Source: Oscillospiraceae bacterium (GTDB lineage: Bacteria > Bacillota > Clostridia > Oscillospirales > Oscillospiraceae). Taken from it: DNA of 53,210 nucleotides. Position numbers and translations under genes: made by a program. The stretch lies in contig SVKP01000093.1 of NCBI GenBank assembly GCA_015068395.1, forward strand, positions 1 to 53,210, written 5' to 3'. Below the pieces are notes generated by a model. That model did no database searches. It was given only the letters and a program-made list of their open reading frames with translations, and was not told the origin of the DNA. Shown piece by piece: positions 38,366-46,317 of this stretch (position 1 is its first letter; every line of letters starts with the position of its first letter).

Positions 38366-39043
38366 ATGCGAATGAGAAAAAAGAAAAACCTGATACCGAG
38401 AATGGAGCGCTGCGCGGCGTTTCAGATCATGGCCCCCTATGGGCAGAAGGGCCGCTGGCGCGAGCTGATGCCATCCGCGCGCGAGCTGCGTGTGGAGCTT
38501 GGCTGCGGGAAGGGCCGCTTTACGGTCGAGACCGCCAAGGCAGAGCCGGACGTTTTGTTCCTTGCCATCGAGCGCGTGCCTGACGCGATGGTCGTCGCCA
38601 TGGAGCGCGCCGCGCGGGAAAAGCTGGAAAACGTACGATTCATCGACGCGGACGTGAACCAGCTGCCTGAGTTCTTTGCGCCCGGAGAGGTGGACCGCAT
38701 CTACATCAACTTCTGCGACCCGTGGCCGAAGAGCAATCAGGCAAAGCGCCGGTTGACGCACGGGAACTTTTTGAAGCTCTACCGCAGGGTTCTGGTCATG
38801 GGCGGACAGATCTGGTTCAAGAGCGACAACGAGAAGCTCTTTGCCTTCTCGCGCGAGGAGATCCCGCAGTTCGGCTTTTCCCTCAGCGAGGTGACGGACG
38901 ATCTGCACGCGGACGGTCCGACGGGAGTGATGACCGACTATGAGGCAAAGTTTTACGAGCAGGGAATACCGATTCACCGTCTGGTCGCAACCATGACGCC
39001 GTGGACGGACGAAGGAAACGATACTGACGGAAAGGGAGGCTGA
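38366..39043 (+). CDS. trmB: tRNA (guanine-N7-)-methyltransferase
   Basis: A 225-residue SAM-dependent enzyme. VELGCGKGRF (about 43-52) is the SAM-binding glycine loop, FLAIERVPDA (about 64-73) the acidic second strand, INFCDPWPKSNQAKRRLTHG (about 115-134) the TrmB signature and MTDYEAKFYEQGIPIHRL (about 191-208) the C-terminal block. It methylates G46 of tRNAs. The ATG 38366 gives MRMRKKKN, equivalent to the MRMRHKPW start of B. subtilis TrmB, so the start is well placed; yet it has no RBS and sits at the predicted transcription start. The zinc-ribbon gene follows after 5 bp. Confidence 0.94.
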   Translation: MRMRKKKNLIPRMERCAAFQIMAPYGQKGRWRELMPSARELRVELGCGKGRFTVETAKAEPDVLFLAIERVPDAMVVAMERAAREKLENVRFIDADVNQLPEFFAPGEVDRIYINFCDPWPKSNQAKRRLTHGNFLKLYRRVLVMGGQIWFKSDNEKLFAFSREEIPQFGFSLSEVTDDLHADGPTGVMTDYEAKFYEQGIPIHRLVATMTPWTDEGNDTDGKGG

Positions 39044-39048
39044 CGGGA

Positions 39049-39531
39049 ATGGGACTTATGAAATGCCCGGACTGCGGGTGTACCATCAGCGATAATGTGG
39101 AGTTTTGCCCTGGCTGCGGATATCCTGTGAAAACGCGCTCGATCTACCCCGGCAAGGCGCACATAAATGCGATACCGACCACCTGCCCCTGGTGCGGGGA
39201 GACGGTTCCTCCGGGCAAGAAAAACTGCCCCGGCTGCGGTTCTCCGGCGAAGGTTGCCTACGATCCCTCCGGCGCGAGGCACGGTCCCTATGGCAAGGGC
39301 TCTGAGGATGATTGGGAATGGCGTCCCAAAAGATCGGCGCCGGAGGAGAAGAACCACTCCCACATTTGGCTTCTGATCCTTGCGGTGATTGTCGTGGTCG
39401 TGGCGGTGCTGCTATGGAAAGGGCGCAGCGCGCGCCGCGAAGCGGCGAACCTGCCGCCCGCAGCGTCACAATCCGGGATGATACTCGGCGGCGCCCCGAA
39501 CGTACAAGCTTTTTTGTTCCCGGAAGAATGA
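39049..39531 (+). CDS. Double zinc-ribbon membrane protein
   Basis: A 160-residue protein. Two zinc ribbons are visible: CPDCGCTISDNVEFCPGCG (about 6-24) and CPWCGETVPPGKKNCPGCG (about 46-64). After a hydrophilic linker, one membrane helix (IWLLILAVIVVVVAVLLW, about 106-123) leads to a short tail. The zinc ribbons face the cytoplasm if the protein is a simple type II-like anchor. The function is unknown. RBS GGGAGG lies about 8 nt upstream. It starts 5 bp after the trmB stop and is probably co-transcribed with it. A terminator follows. Confidence 0.82.
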   Translation: MGLMKCPDCGCTISDNVEFCPGCGYPVKTRSIYPGKAHINAIPTTCPWCGETVPPGKKNCPGCGSPAKVAYDPSGARHGPYGKGSEDDWEWRPKRSAPEEKNHSHIWLLILAVIVVVVAVLLWKGRSARREAANLPPAASQSGMILGGAPNVQAFLFPEE

Positions 39532-39544
39532 AACCTGCATAAAA

Positions 39545-39592
39545 GAAAGACTCACTCCTAAGCCGAAATGCTTCGGAGTGAGTCTTTTTTTG
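39545..39592. terminator. Bidirectional terminator
   Basis: AAAGACTCACTCC (39546-39558) pairs with GGAGTGAGTCTTT (39575-39587); inside, AAGC pairs with GCTT. T7 follows on the plus strand. It ends the trmB transcript and, in reverse, the aspartokinase transcript. Confidence 0.85.
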
Positions 39593-40567
39593 CTAAATGA
39601 GGACGGCGTCGTGTATCCGGCACAGCGCCTCGCGGGAGGCAGAGCGGTCCACGTACAGCGTCAGCGTCCGCTCACCGGCGTCCACGCCGCGGATCGGGAC
39701 GCCCGCCGCGTTCAACGCGAGGACCGCCTTCTTTTCGATGCTGAGCGACGGCAGCGCTCCGCCGACGAGCGTCACCGCGGCATAGTCGTCCTGCGGATTT
39801 TCCCGGCGTGTCACGCCGGTCAAGCCGCGCGAGCCGCTTGATGCGGCAATTCGCGTGGACGCGCTTCCCGGAGCGCAGGAGAGGACCTCGGGCTCCACGC
39901 CGCTCTCCTGCGCAAGGGCGACGCATTTGTCGTGCAGCACCTGCGCCCCGGCGCGGGAGAGCGCGTACATGTCCTCGTAACTGACGGTGGGGAGCGGCCG
40001 CGCCGTCGGGCAGAGCCGCGGGTCGGCGGTATAGACGCCGTCGACGTCTGTGTAGATGAGACAGCGCTCCGCCCCGAACGCGGCGGCGAGGGCGACCGCG
40101 GAGTAATCGGAGCCGCCGCGCCCGAGCGTCGTCACGTCGTTTTCGCCGTCCACCCCCTGAAATCCTGCGCACACCACCACGCGCCCGCGGGAAAGCTCCC
40201 GTTCGATGCGCGTGTGGCTGATTTTCAGAATGCGGGCGTCGCCGTGCGTGCCGTCGGAGCGCAGCGGCACCTGCCAGCCGAGCAGAGAAACCGCCGGAAC
40301 GCCGGTCGACTCAAGCGCGATTGCGGTCAGGGCGGCCGATATCTGCTCTCCAGCAGCGAGAAGCGCGTCCTGCTCCCGCGGAAAGGAAGCTGTGGAAATC
40401 TCGTTTTTCTTTTCAATAAGTCGATTTGTGGCGTCGCCCTGCGCGGAAACAACGGCGATCACGTCATGCCCCGCCGCGCGGGCGTTACGGATGATATGCG
40501 AAATGTGCATCAGCTTTTCGGCGTCGGCGACCGAGCTGCCCCCAAACTTCTGCACGTACAGACTCAT
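39593..40567 (-). CDS. lysC: Aspartokinase, short form with reduced ACT region
   Basis: A 324-residue aspartate kinase. YVQKFGGSSVADAEKL (about 4-19) is the ATP/aspartate-binding start; VVVCAGFQGVD (about 130-140) and TTLGRGGSDYSAVALA (about 147-162) form the kinase signature, and YTDVDGVYTADPRL (about 174-187) follows. The usual enzyme is ~400-450 residues with two ACT repeats; here only ~75 residues of ACT-like sequence (YAAVTLVGGALPSLS...) follow, so one repeat appears missing. It phosphorylates aspartate for lysine, threonine and methionine synthesis. ATG 40567 is chosen over an upstream ATG on homology. A separate ACT protein gene lies upstream beyond the inverted-repeat element. Confidence 0.9.
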   Translation of the reverse strand: MSLYVQKFGGSSVADAEKLMHISHIIRNARAAGHDVIAVVSAQGDATNRLIEKKNEISTASFPREQDALLAAGEQISAALTAIALESTGVPAVSLLGWQVPLRSDGTHGDARILKISHTRIERELSRGRVVVCAGFQGVDGENDVTTLGRGGSDYSAVALAAAFGAERCLIYTDVDGVYTADPRLCPTARPLPTVSYEDMYALSRAGAQVLHDKCVALAQESGVEPEVLSCAPGSASTRIAASSGSRGLTGVTRRENPQDDYAAVTLVGGALPSLSIEKKAVLALNAAGVPIRGVDAGERTLTLYVDRSASREALCRIHDAVLI

Positions 40568-40648
40568 AGAAAATCCCTTCTCAATGAAACATGGATTGAC
40601 GGAAACGCTCCGCCAATCCATGTTATGAAAGGGCTGTGAAAAGGGTTC

Positions 40649-40806
40649 ATACTGCTCTTTATTAAAACGCTTTCACCGAGTTTCGAGCAGATTTTTCGTC
40701 AGGCAAGGAGGCGGACGCAGGCGGGCTGGCGCACGCTAAGGACAACGACGCGGCATGGTGGAAAATATGCCGAAACGAATGAAATGGTTTTGTTGAAGAG
40801 CAGTAT
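40649..40806. repeat. Inverted-repeat element, copy C (~158 bp)
   Basis: ATACTGCTCTTTATTAAAAC (40649-40668) and its near-perfect complement GTTTTGTTGAAGAGCAGTAT (40787-40806) are the ends. The interior CGAGCAGATTTTTCGTCAGG, GGACGCAGGCGGGCTG and the A-rich AATATGCCG region align with copy B at 30379-30535. The right end reaches the first base of the stop codon of the ACT gene, and the element separates that gene from lysC. Confidence 0.7.
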
Positions 40807-41243
40807 CAGCCCGCCAGAATCTCGAAGCGGACAACGCCGCTGAGCCTGCCGGTATCAATGAGCAGCTGCTCGAGCGTCAGCGTCATGCCGCTTGTCTCCG
40901 CGGAGATCGTGACGGCGGCGCAGCCGTTGGTCGGGATGCTTTGGTTGATGGTCAGTATATTTGCGCCGGATGCGGCAAAAATAGAGAGGACGTTCGACAG
41001 CACGCCCGGATTGTTCTTGAGCAGCGCATAGAAGGTGATGATGTGCTCCGTGCGCATGTCGGTGAAAGGGTGCACGGCGTCGCGATATTTATAAAACGCG
41101 CTTCTGCTGATGCCGACGCTTCGCGCCGCCTCCAATGCGGTCCTTGCCTCGCCGGCGCGAAGCATGCGGTTCGCTTCGGCGACCTTCAGGATCACCTCGG
41201 GAAGTACTTCTGCGGCTACGAGAAAGTATTTTGTCGGCGCCAT
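40806..41243 (-). CDS. ACT domain-containing protein (UPF0735/PheB-like)
   Basis: A 145-residue protein. Residues 1-60 are helical with a helix-turn-helix-like ARSVGISRSAFYKYRDAV (about 40-57). The ACT domain (about 66-145) starts HIITFYALLKNNPGVLSNVLSI and includes SGANILTINQSIPTNG, the amino-acid-binding loop. In Clostridia, such genes sit next to homoserine dehydrogenase or aspartokinase genes and are thought to sense amino acids. Here lysC follows on the same strand beyond the inverted-repeat element; homoserine dehydrogenase is absent. RBS GGAGGTG and a good promoter precede it. Confidence 0.88.
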   Translation of the reverse strand: MAPTKYFLVAAEVLPEVILKVAEANRMLRAGEARTALEAARSVGISRSAFYKYRDAVHPFTDMRTEHIITFYALLKNNPGVLSNVLSIFAASGANILTINQSIPTNGCAAVTISAETSGMTLTLEQLLIDTGRLSGVVRFEILAG

Positions 41244-41299
41244 GCGGTTCCACCTCCTGCGCTTGTCCTTGTAATACGGTCGTTTGTCTTTACCGTGGA

Positions 41300-41328
41300 A
41301 TCATATCACAGCATACAGGTATTGACAA
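41300..41328 (-). promoter_or_regulatory. Promoter of the ACT-lysC unit
   Basis: On the minus strand TTGTCA (41323-41328), 17-bp spacer, TATGAT (41300-41305), about 55 bp before the ACT start codon. Confidence 0.7.
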
Positions 41329-41354
41329 GCTTTTTTTATGAAGGGATCTGTTTT

Positions 41355-42425
41355 ATGTCCGATGCACAGCTCAGGCACTGGCTTCTCCGCGCGGCGGCGG
41401 CAATTCTGGCTATCATGGCGTTTTACGCGGCATTGCGCTGGCTCCTGCCCTGGCTTCTGCCGTTTCTGGTCGCCGCGCTCGCCGCGGCGGCGATGGAGCC
41501 CGCGGTACGCTGTTTGCAGCGCCGTTTTCATCTGCGGCGCGGATTCTGCTCGCTGTTGCTGACGCTGTTTCTGCTTTTTGTGCTCGGCGGGCTTTTCTCC
41601 CTGCTCGGAACTGCACTGATCGGAGAGGCATACGCCCTGCTGGCGCATTTTCCCGCGCTTGCCGAAGCGGTGCGCGCGGGCTTTTCTTCGCTGACGGAAC
41701 GGCTGGAGGACACGCAGACGGCGCTGCCGCCCTGGCTTCGCGAATGGCTTGCGGAGCAGCTGGCGCGCTATGCCGCGCAGGCGGGGGACCTGCTCAACAT
41801 CGTTTCAAACCGGCTTCCAGAGCAGCTCGCCGCGCTTGCCGCCGCTGTGCCGAGGCTGCTGCTCGGAACGGCGACATGTGTATTGGCAATCTACTTTACA
41901 TCATCGGATTTGCCTGTAATCAAGTCGTTGCTCGGGGGAAAAATGGAGCCGAAAACAGCGCAAAAGCTGCGTCGTTTTCAGGCAAATTTCGCGCGCTCTG
42001 CCGCGCACTGGCTGCGCGCGGAGCTCACGCTTTGCGCCGTGACCTTCACGGAGCTGTTGGTTTTCTTTGCCCTGACGCGCGAACCCTATGCGATCCTGCT
42101 CGCCTTTGCCGTTACGCTGGTGGACGCCCTGCCGGTTTTCGGAACGGGGACAGTGCTGCTCCCATGGGCCGCGGCGGAATTGTTGTTTGGAAACACGCCT
42201 AAGTCGATATTTCTGGCGGGCTTGTACCTGACCACGCTCCTGGTTCGAAACGTGCTGGAGCCGCGGCTTCTCAGCCAGCGCTCGGGCCTGCCGCCAGTCG
42301 CATCGCTGCTTGCGATGTATCTGGGCTTCTGTCTGCTCGGCGTGGCAGGGATGGTTTTGTTTCCGTTCTTTTTGATCCTTCTCTCACAGATGAATAGACA
42401 GAACTATTTGGAAAATCTATGCTGA
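41355..42425 (+). CDS. ytvI: AI-2E family transporter, YtvI-like sporulation membrane protein
   Basis: A 356-residue membrane protein with about seven helices. An N-terminal pair of helices (LLRAAAAILAIMAFYAALRW, WLLPFLVAALAAAAMEPAVR) precedes an amphipathic soluble region (about 90-165), and the C-terminal half has TLVDALPVFGTGTVLLPWA (about 257-275) and NVLEPRLLSQRSGLPPVASL (about 299-318), the characteristic AI-2E/YtvI motifs. Clostridial YtvI proteins are implicated in sporulation; transport function is unproved. ATG 41355 has AAGGGA upstream. The gene is divergent from the ACT gene. Symbol given by similarity. Confidence 0.82.
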   Translation: MSDAQLRHWLLRAAAAILAIMAFYAALRWLLPWLLPFLVAALAAAAMEPAVRCLQRRFHLRRGFCSLLLTLFLLFVLGGLFSLLGTALIGEAYALLAHFPALAEAVRAGFSSLTERLEDTQTALPPWLREWLAEQLARYAAQAGDLLNIVSNRLPEQLAALAAAVPRLLLGTATCVLAIYFTSSDLPVIKSLLGGKMEPKTAQKLRRFQANFARSAAHWLRAELTLCAVTFTELLVFFALTREPYAILLAFAVTLVDALPVFGTGTVLLPWAAAELLFGNTPKSIFLAGLYLTTLLVRNVLEPRLLSQRSGLPPVASLLAMYLGFCLLGVAGMVLFPFFLILLSQMNRQNYLENLC

Positions 42426-42432
42426 ACAGCGC

Positions 42433-42471
42433 AAAAAACGGGGCAGCCGGTTCCTCTCTCCGGCTGCCCCG
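42433..42471 (-). terminator. Terminator of the Na/Pi cotransporter gene
   Basis: CGGGGCAGCCGG (42439-42450) and CCGGCTGCCCCG (42460-42471) form a perfect 12-bp stem with a 9-nt loop; on the minus strand it is followed by TTTTTT (42433-42438). On the plus strand it lies after the YtvI-like gene, without T-run. Confidence 0.85.
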
Positions 42472-42484
42472 ATTCCTGCCTGGA

Positions 42485-44299
42485 TCATTCAACTGCTTCC
42501 GCGTCGATCTTTGCGAGCGCGTTGAAGTATTTTTCGTGCGTTTCCTTGTATCTGCTATTGAATTCAGCGCTTTTGCCCTGATGCAGCTGGTGAATATACT
42601 CGTGGTGGTTGCTCATGATCGAGCTGTCCGTCATGGAGAGCGTGTAAACGCCGAGATTGGAGCACTGGTCGGAAATACGCTCGATGTTCACCAGAATGTC
42701 GAGGAAGGTGAGCCCCGCGTAAACGGTGCATTTGCCGTCGCGCACGCGCTTGATGTGGTTGCTGCGCAGCGTTGCCACCAGATCGTCGACCACCTCCTCG
42801 ACCGGCTCGATGCGCCTTGCCACGCGCTCGTCCACTGTCTGAAAGCTCTTGCAGGCGTAGCCGAGAATTTCATCGAGCGAGTCCTTGAGGACGTTCAGCT
42901 CCTGCAGGGCGGCGTCCGAGAGCACGGCGCCGCGTTCGCGCAGCTCGGCGGCGTTCTCGGTCAGGTTTACGGCGTGGTCGCCGATGCGCTCAAATTCGGA
43001 AAAACACTGGATATAGTAGTTCAGCAGCTCGTTGCCGTGACCCTTCGTCATGTGGGGCGAGAGCTTGATGAGATAGTTGTCCACGCGGTCTGCCAGCAGG
43101 TCGATGCTGTCCTCGTTTTCGTTGATGACGTCGACGGTGTGCTGGTCGTAGTTTTGCAGGACGTCCATCGCGCTGAGCACCGCCTCGCGCGACAGCTTTG
43201 CCATCGTTGCGATCGCGGTGGATGCGCCGGAGAGCGCGAGGGCGGGGGAGGTGAAGAACTTCTCGTCCAGCAGCTCCAGCTCGCGCTCCACGCTTGTGCC
43301 GAGCTGCTCGTCGTCCTTGACGATCATGCGGGAGAGGCGCTCAAACTGCGCGCAGACCGGCAGCAACACGATGGCGGAGATCAGACGGAACACTGTATGC
43401 ACGTTGGCGATGCCGCCCGAGGTGAGCGTCTTGTCCCACAGCGCGTCCAGATAGCCCGTGCGGCGCAGAATGATGATGCCGAGGATAATCAAGACCGAGC
43501 CGCAGAGGTTGAAGAGGATGTGCACGATACCTGTGCGCTTCGCGTCGGCGCGGGAGCCGATGGAGCAGACGATGGCGGTCGTGACGCAGTCGCCGATGTT
43601 CACGCCGATGATGATGGCATAGACGGAGCTGAACGTCAGCGCGCCGGTCATGGACAGCGCCTGAAGGATACCGATGGTCGCGGAGGAGCTCTGGATCAGA
43701 AAGGCGACGCCGGTGCCAGCGAGAAAGCCCAGAACGGGCGTACCCGACAGCCCGACAAAGGTCTTGGCGAACGCCTCGGAGCCGGAGAGCGGGCTGACCG
43801 CTGCGGTCATATTCAGAAGCCCCGTGAAGAGAATGCCGAAGCCCATTGCGATCTGTCCGAAGACGTCGGCGTGCTTTGCCTTGACCGCCATGATGAGCAG
43901 GATGCCGATGATCGCCGCGAGCGGCGCGAGCGTCGACGGCTTGAAAATGTCCAGCCAGGACGTGCCGCCCTCTCCGCCTAGGTCGAGCAGACGGATGATC
44001 TGACCCGTGATGGTCGTGCCGACGTTTGCGCCGATGATAACGCCGATGGACTGGTGCAGCGTGATGACGCCCGCGCCGACAAGGCCGGAGGTCAGCACGA
44101 TCGCCGCCGTTGAGCTCTGGATGACCGCGGTGACGGTCATGCCGAGCAGGAAGCCGACGAGCGGGTTGTTCGTCACCTTTTCCATCGCGCCCTTGAGCGC
44201 GTCGGACGAGCCCTCCTTGAGCCCGCTGCCCATCAGGCGCATGCCGTATAGAAACAGCGCAAGCCCGCCGAAGAGTGAAATTACATTGAATATGGTCAT
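42485..44299 (-). CDS. Na/Pi cotransporter family protein with PhoU-like domain
   Basis: A 604-residue protein. The membrane half (about 1-310) has two inverted QSS motifs, TAVIQSSTAAIV (about 57-68) and AFLIQSSSATIG (about 197-208), which are the Na+/phosphate-binding repeats of NptA/PitH-like carriers; GANVGTTITGQ and GVNIGDCVTTA follow each. The C-terminal ~230 residues are helical and PhoU-like (CFSEFERIGDHAVNLTENA, NIERISDQCSNLGVY), thought to regulate transport. It should import phosphate with sodium. ATG 44299 with RBS AAGGAAGG is chosen over an upstream in-frame start. Divergent from murI. Confidence 0.92.
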   Translation of the reverse strand: MTIFNVISLFGGLALFLYGMRLMGSGLKEGSSDALKGAMEKVTNNPLVGFLLGMTVTAVIQSSTAAIVLTSGLVGAGVITLHQSIGVIIGANVGTTITGQIIRLLDLGGEGGTSWLDIFKPSTLAPLAAIIGILLIMAVKAKHADVFGQIAMGFGILFTGLLNMTAAVSPLSGSEAFAKTFVGLSGTPVLGFLAGTGVAFLIQSSSATIGILQALSMTGALTFSSVYAIIIGVNIGDCVTTAIVCSIGSRADAKRTGIVHILFNLCGSVLIILGIIILRRTGYLDALWDKTLTSGGIANVHTVFRLISAIVLLPVCAQFERLSRMIVKDDEQLGTSVERELELLDEKFFTSPALALSGASTAIATMAKLSREAVLSAMDVLQNYDQHTVDVINENEDSIDLLADRVDNYLIKLSPHMTKGHGNELLNYYIQCFSEFERIGDHAVNLTENAAELRERGAVLSDAALQELNVLKDSLDEILGYACKSFQTVDERVARRIEPVEEVVDDLVATLRSNHIKRVRDGKCTVYAGLTFLDILVNIERISDQCSNLGVYTLSMTDSSIMSNHHEYIHQLHQGKSAEFNSRYKETHEKYFNALAKIDAEAVE

Positions 44300-44418
44300 A
44301 TACCGACCTTCCTTTTGTCTTGCCGTATGGAGAACGAAATCTCCACCAACTACTATATTAACAAACAGGCGGCGGATTGCAAGCAATTTTTCGTAAAAAG
44401 GGCGACAAAAAAGCGCTA

Positions 44419-44446
44419 TTGCAAAATTCCTCTCATATGCTAAAAT
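44419..44446 (+). promoter_or_regulatory. Promoter of murI-tcdA
   Basis: TTGCAA (44419-44424), 16-bp spacer, TAAAAT (44441-44446), about 27 bp before the murI ATG. Confidence 0.65.
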
Positions 44447-44473
44447 GAATAAAAGAAGCGGAGGAACCTGTTT

Positions 44474-45274
44474 ATGTATCAGAATTCACGCCCGATCGGC
44501 GTTATCGACTCCGGCGTCGGCGGTTTGACCGTCGTACGGCAGATCCAGCGTCTGCTGCCCGGAGAGGACATCATCTTTTTCGGCGACAGCGCAAATTGCC
44601 CTTACGGCAACCGCAGCGCCGATGAAATTTACGCGCTGGCGCTGCGGATGCTGCGCTATCTGGAATCGCAGGAGGTCAAGTGCGTCGCCATCGCGTGCAA
44701 CACGATCTCGTCGCTCGTCGACCGGCTGCGGGGCGAGTGCCCGTTCTCCCTCGTTAGCATTATCGAAAGCGGCGCGGACTATGTCGTGCGCGAGAAGCTG
44801 CCGAGCGTCGGCCTGATCGGCACAGAGTTTACGGTCTCCGCCGGGGTTTACGACGCGCGCATCCATGCGGGCGCGCCGAACTGCCTGGTCGTCTCCAAGG
44901 GCTCGGCGGACCTTGCCTCGCTCATCGACCGCGGGGATTTCAACCAGTCCGTCATCAACGAGGAGATCACCGCGCAGGTCGACGTGATCCTTTCCCGCGC
45001 GCCGGTCAAGGATCTGGTGCTCGCCTGCACGCATTTTCCCATCGTGGCGGACAATTTCCGCGCCTGTTTCCCGCAGCTGCGGCTGATCGACCCGGCGGAG
45101 CAGCAGGCGCTTTCGGTGAAGAATCTGCTGGTCTACCGCTCGCTGACCAACCCGCAGACGCGGGGGAAGCTCAAAATATGCACCTCCGGCGGGCTGGAGG
45201 TCTATCTGACCGTCTCGAAGCTTCTGGGCCTGCACGGTCCAGAGAGCTGCCAGGTCGTGTCGCTGGAGAACTGA
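44474..45274 (+). CDS. murI: Glutamate racemase
   Basis: A 266-residue enzyme of normal length. IGVIDSGVGGLTVV (about 8-21) contains the substrate-binding Asp-Ser; DSANCPYGNRS (about 39-49) is conserved. The two catalytic cysteines lie in VAIACNTIS (about 71-79) and LVLACTHFPI (about 182-191). It converts L- to D-glutamate for peptidoglycan. RBS GGAGGA precedes the ATG. tcdA follows after 3 bp, so the two are co-transcribed. Together with alr the window supplies both D-amino acids of the cell-wall precursor. Confidence 0.95.
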   Translation: MYQNSRPIGVIDSGVGGLTVVRQIQRLLPGEDIIFFGDSANCPYGNRSADEIYALALRMLRYLESQEVKCVAIACNTISSLVDRLRGECPFSLVSIIESGADYVVREKLPSVGLIGTEFTVSAGVYDARIHAGAPNCLVVSKGSADLASLIDRGDFNQSVINEEITAQVDVILSRAPVKDLVLACTHFPIVADNFRACFPQLRLIDPAEQQALSVKNLLVYRSLTNPQTRGKLKICTSGGLEVYLTVSKLLGLHGPESCQVVSLEN

Positions 45275-45277
45275 GCG

Positions 45278-45982
45278 ATGGATCAGTACGAACGCACGCG
45301 GATGCTTCTCGGCGGCGAGGCGATGGCAAAGCTGCGCGGTGCGCGGGTGGCGGTGTTCGGCGTGGGCGGCGTCGGCGGTTACGTGGTCGAGGCGCTCGCG
45401 CGCAGCGGCGTCGGCGCGCTGGAGCTGATTGACAACGACGTGGTGAGCCTGACGAACCTCAACCGCCAGATCATCGCGACGAGGGAGACCGTCGGGCGCT
45501 TCAAGACCGACGTCGCGGCGGAGCGCGTCGCCTCCATCGACCCGGAGACCGAGGTGCGTACGTATCGGAGCTTCTTTCTCCCGGAGACGGCGGGGGAGTT
45601 CGACTTCACACGCTATGATTACGTCGTCGACGCGATCGACACCGTTGCGGGTAAAATTTCGCTGGTTCTGAACGCGCAGGCGGCGGGAACGCCGATCATC
45701 TCGTCCCTCGGCACGGGCAACAAGCTCGACCCGACGAAGCTGGAGCTCGGCGATATCTACAGCACCTCGGTCTGCCCGCTGGCGCGGGTGATGCGCCGCG
45801 AGCTGCGAAAGAGGGGCGTGAAGCGGCTGAAGGTCCTCTGGTCGCGGGAGGAGCCGATCGTGCCTCTGCCCTCGGAGGAGCAGACGGAGCGCCGCGGCCT
45901 GCCCGGCTCGACCGCGTTTGTCCCCGCAGCGGGCGGCCTGATTATCGCAAGCGAGGTCGTCCGGGACCTGATTTCTCGTTAA
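45278..45982 (+). CDS. tcdA: tRNA threonylcarbamoyladenosine dehydratase
   Basis: A 234-residue E1-like (ThiF/HesA) ATPase, typical for TcdA. RTRMLLGGEAMAKL is the family N-terminus, VAVFGVGGVGGYVVEALARS (about 24-43) the ATP-binding glycine loop, DNDVVSLTNLNRQI (about 52-65) the metal/ATP block and YVVDAIDTVAGK (about 114-125) the catalytic region; GSTAFVPAAGGLIIAS (about 209-224) closes the fold. It converts t6A at tRNA position 37 to cyclic ct6A. It begins 3 bp after murI; an ordinary terminator follows. Confidence 0.93.
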   Translation: MDQYERTRMLLGGEAMAKLRGARVAVFGVGGVGGYVVEALARSGVGALELIDNDVVSLTNLNRQIIATRETVGRFKTDVAAERVASIDPETEVRTYRSFFLPETAGEFDFTRYDYVVDAIDTVAGKISLVLNAQAAGTPIISSLGTGNKLDPTKLELGDIYSTSVCPLARVMRRELRKRGVKRLKVLWSREEPIVPLPSEEQTERRGLPGSTAFVPAAGGLIIASEVVRDLISR

Positions 45983-45991
45983 AAGACAATG

Positions 45992-46037
45992 AAAACGCCT
46001 GATTTTCCGGGGTATTCCTGTAATCAGGCGCTTTTTA
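45992..46037 (+). terminator. Rho-independent terminator of murI-tcdA
   Basis: CGCCTGATT (45996-46004) pairs with AATCAGGCG (46022-46030), followed by CTTTTTATT. A 17-nt loop separates the arms. Confidence 0.85.
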
Positions 46038-46317
46038 TTGATACGGAGTCGCGCGGGATACGATCCCTTTACAGAAGAGTTTTGTGCAGCCTGCCATTGA
46101 ACACCCTCATGAGAAAGAAAATAATTATATTATTTTTACAAAAAACACTATACATATCGTTTTTACTGTGTTATACTAAAAGTAATGTGTGCCGAGAAAA
46201 ATGTACATAAAGGAATCGCTTGTCCGTACGGGAGATTCATGCAGCGTGTGAGCGAAAGCAAAGGGGGAGATTTGCACACCGCGGGAGGATTCCCAGAGGG
46301 ATAAGCAGTGAAAAAGC
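46038..46317 (+). promoter_or_regulatory. Intergenic region with a likely promoter and ~135-nt leader
   Basis: This 280-bp gap is more AT-rich than its surroundings. TATACA (46149-46154), 17 bp, TATACT (46172-46177) is a plausible promoter. The following leader contains a possible stem GCGTGTG / CACACCGC (about 46243-46292) enclosing a purine-rich AGCGAAAGCAAAGGGGGAG segment. It does not match a riboswitch class I can identify. No convincing ORF lies in it. Confidence 0.4.

Noticed and set aside
46178-46317. A riboswitch in the leader of the 46318 gene (c-di-GMP, TPP and others considered)
   Set aside because: None of the conserved cores I know could be matched to this leader, so only a generic structured leader is reported.
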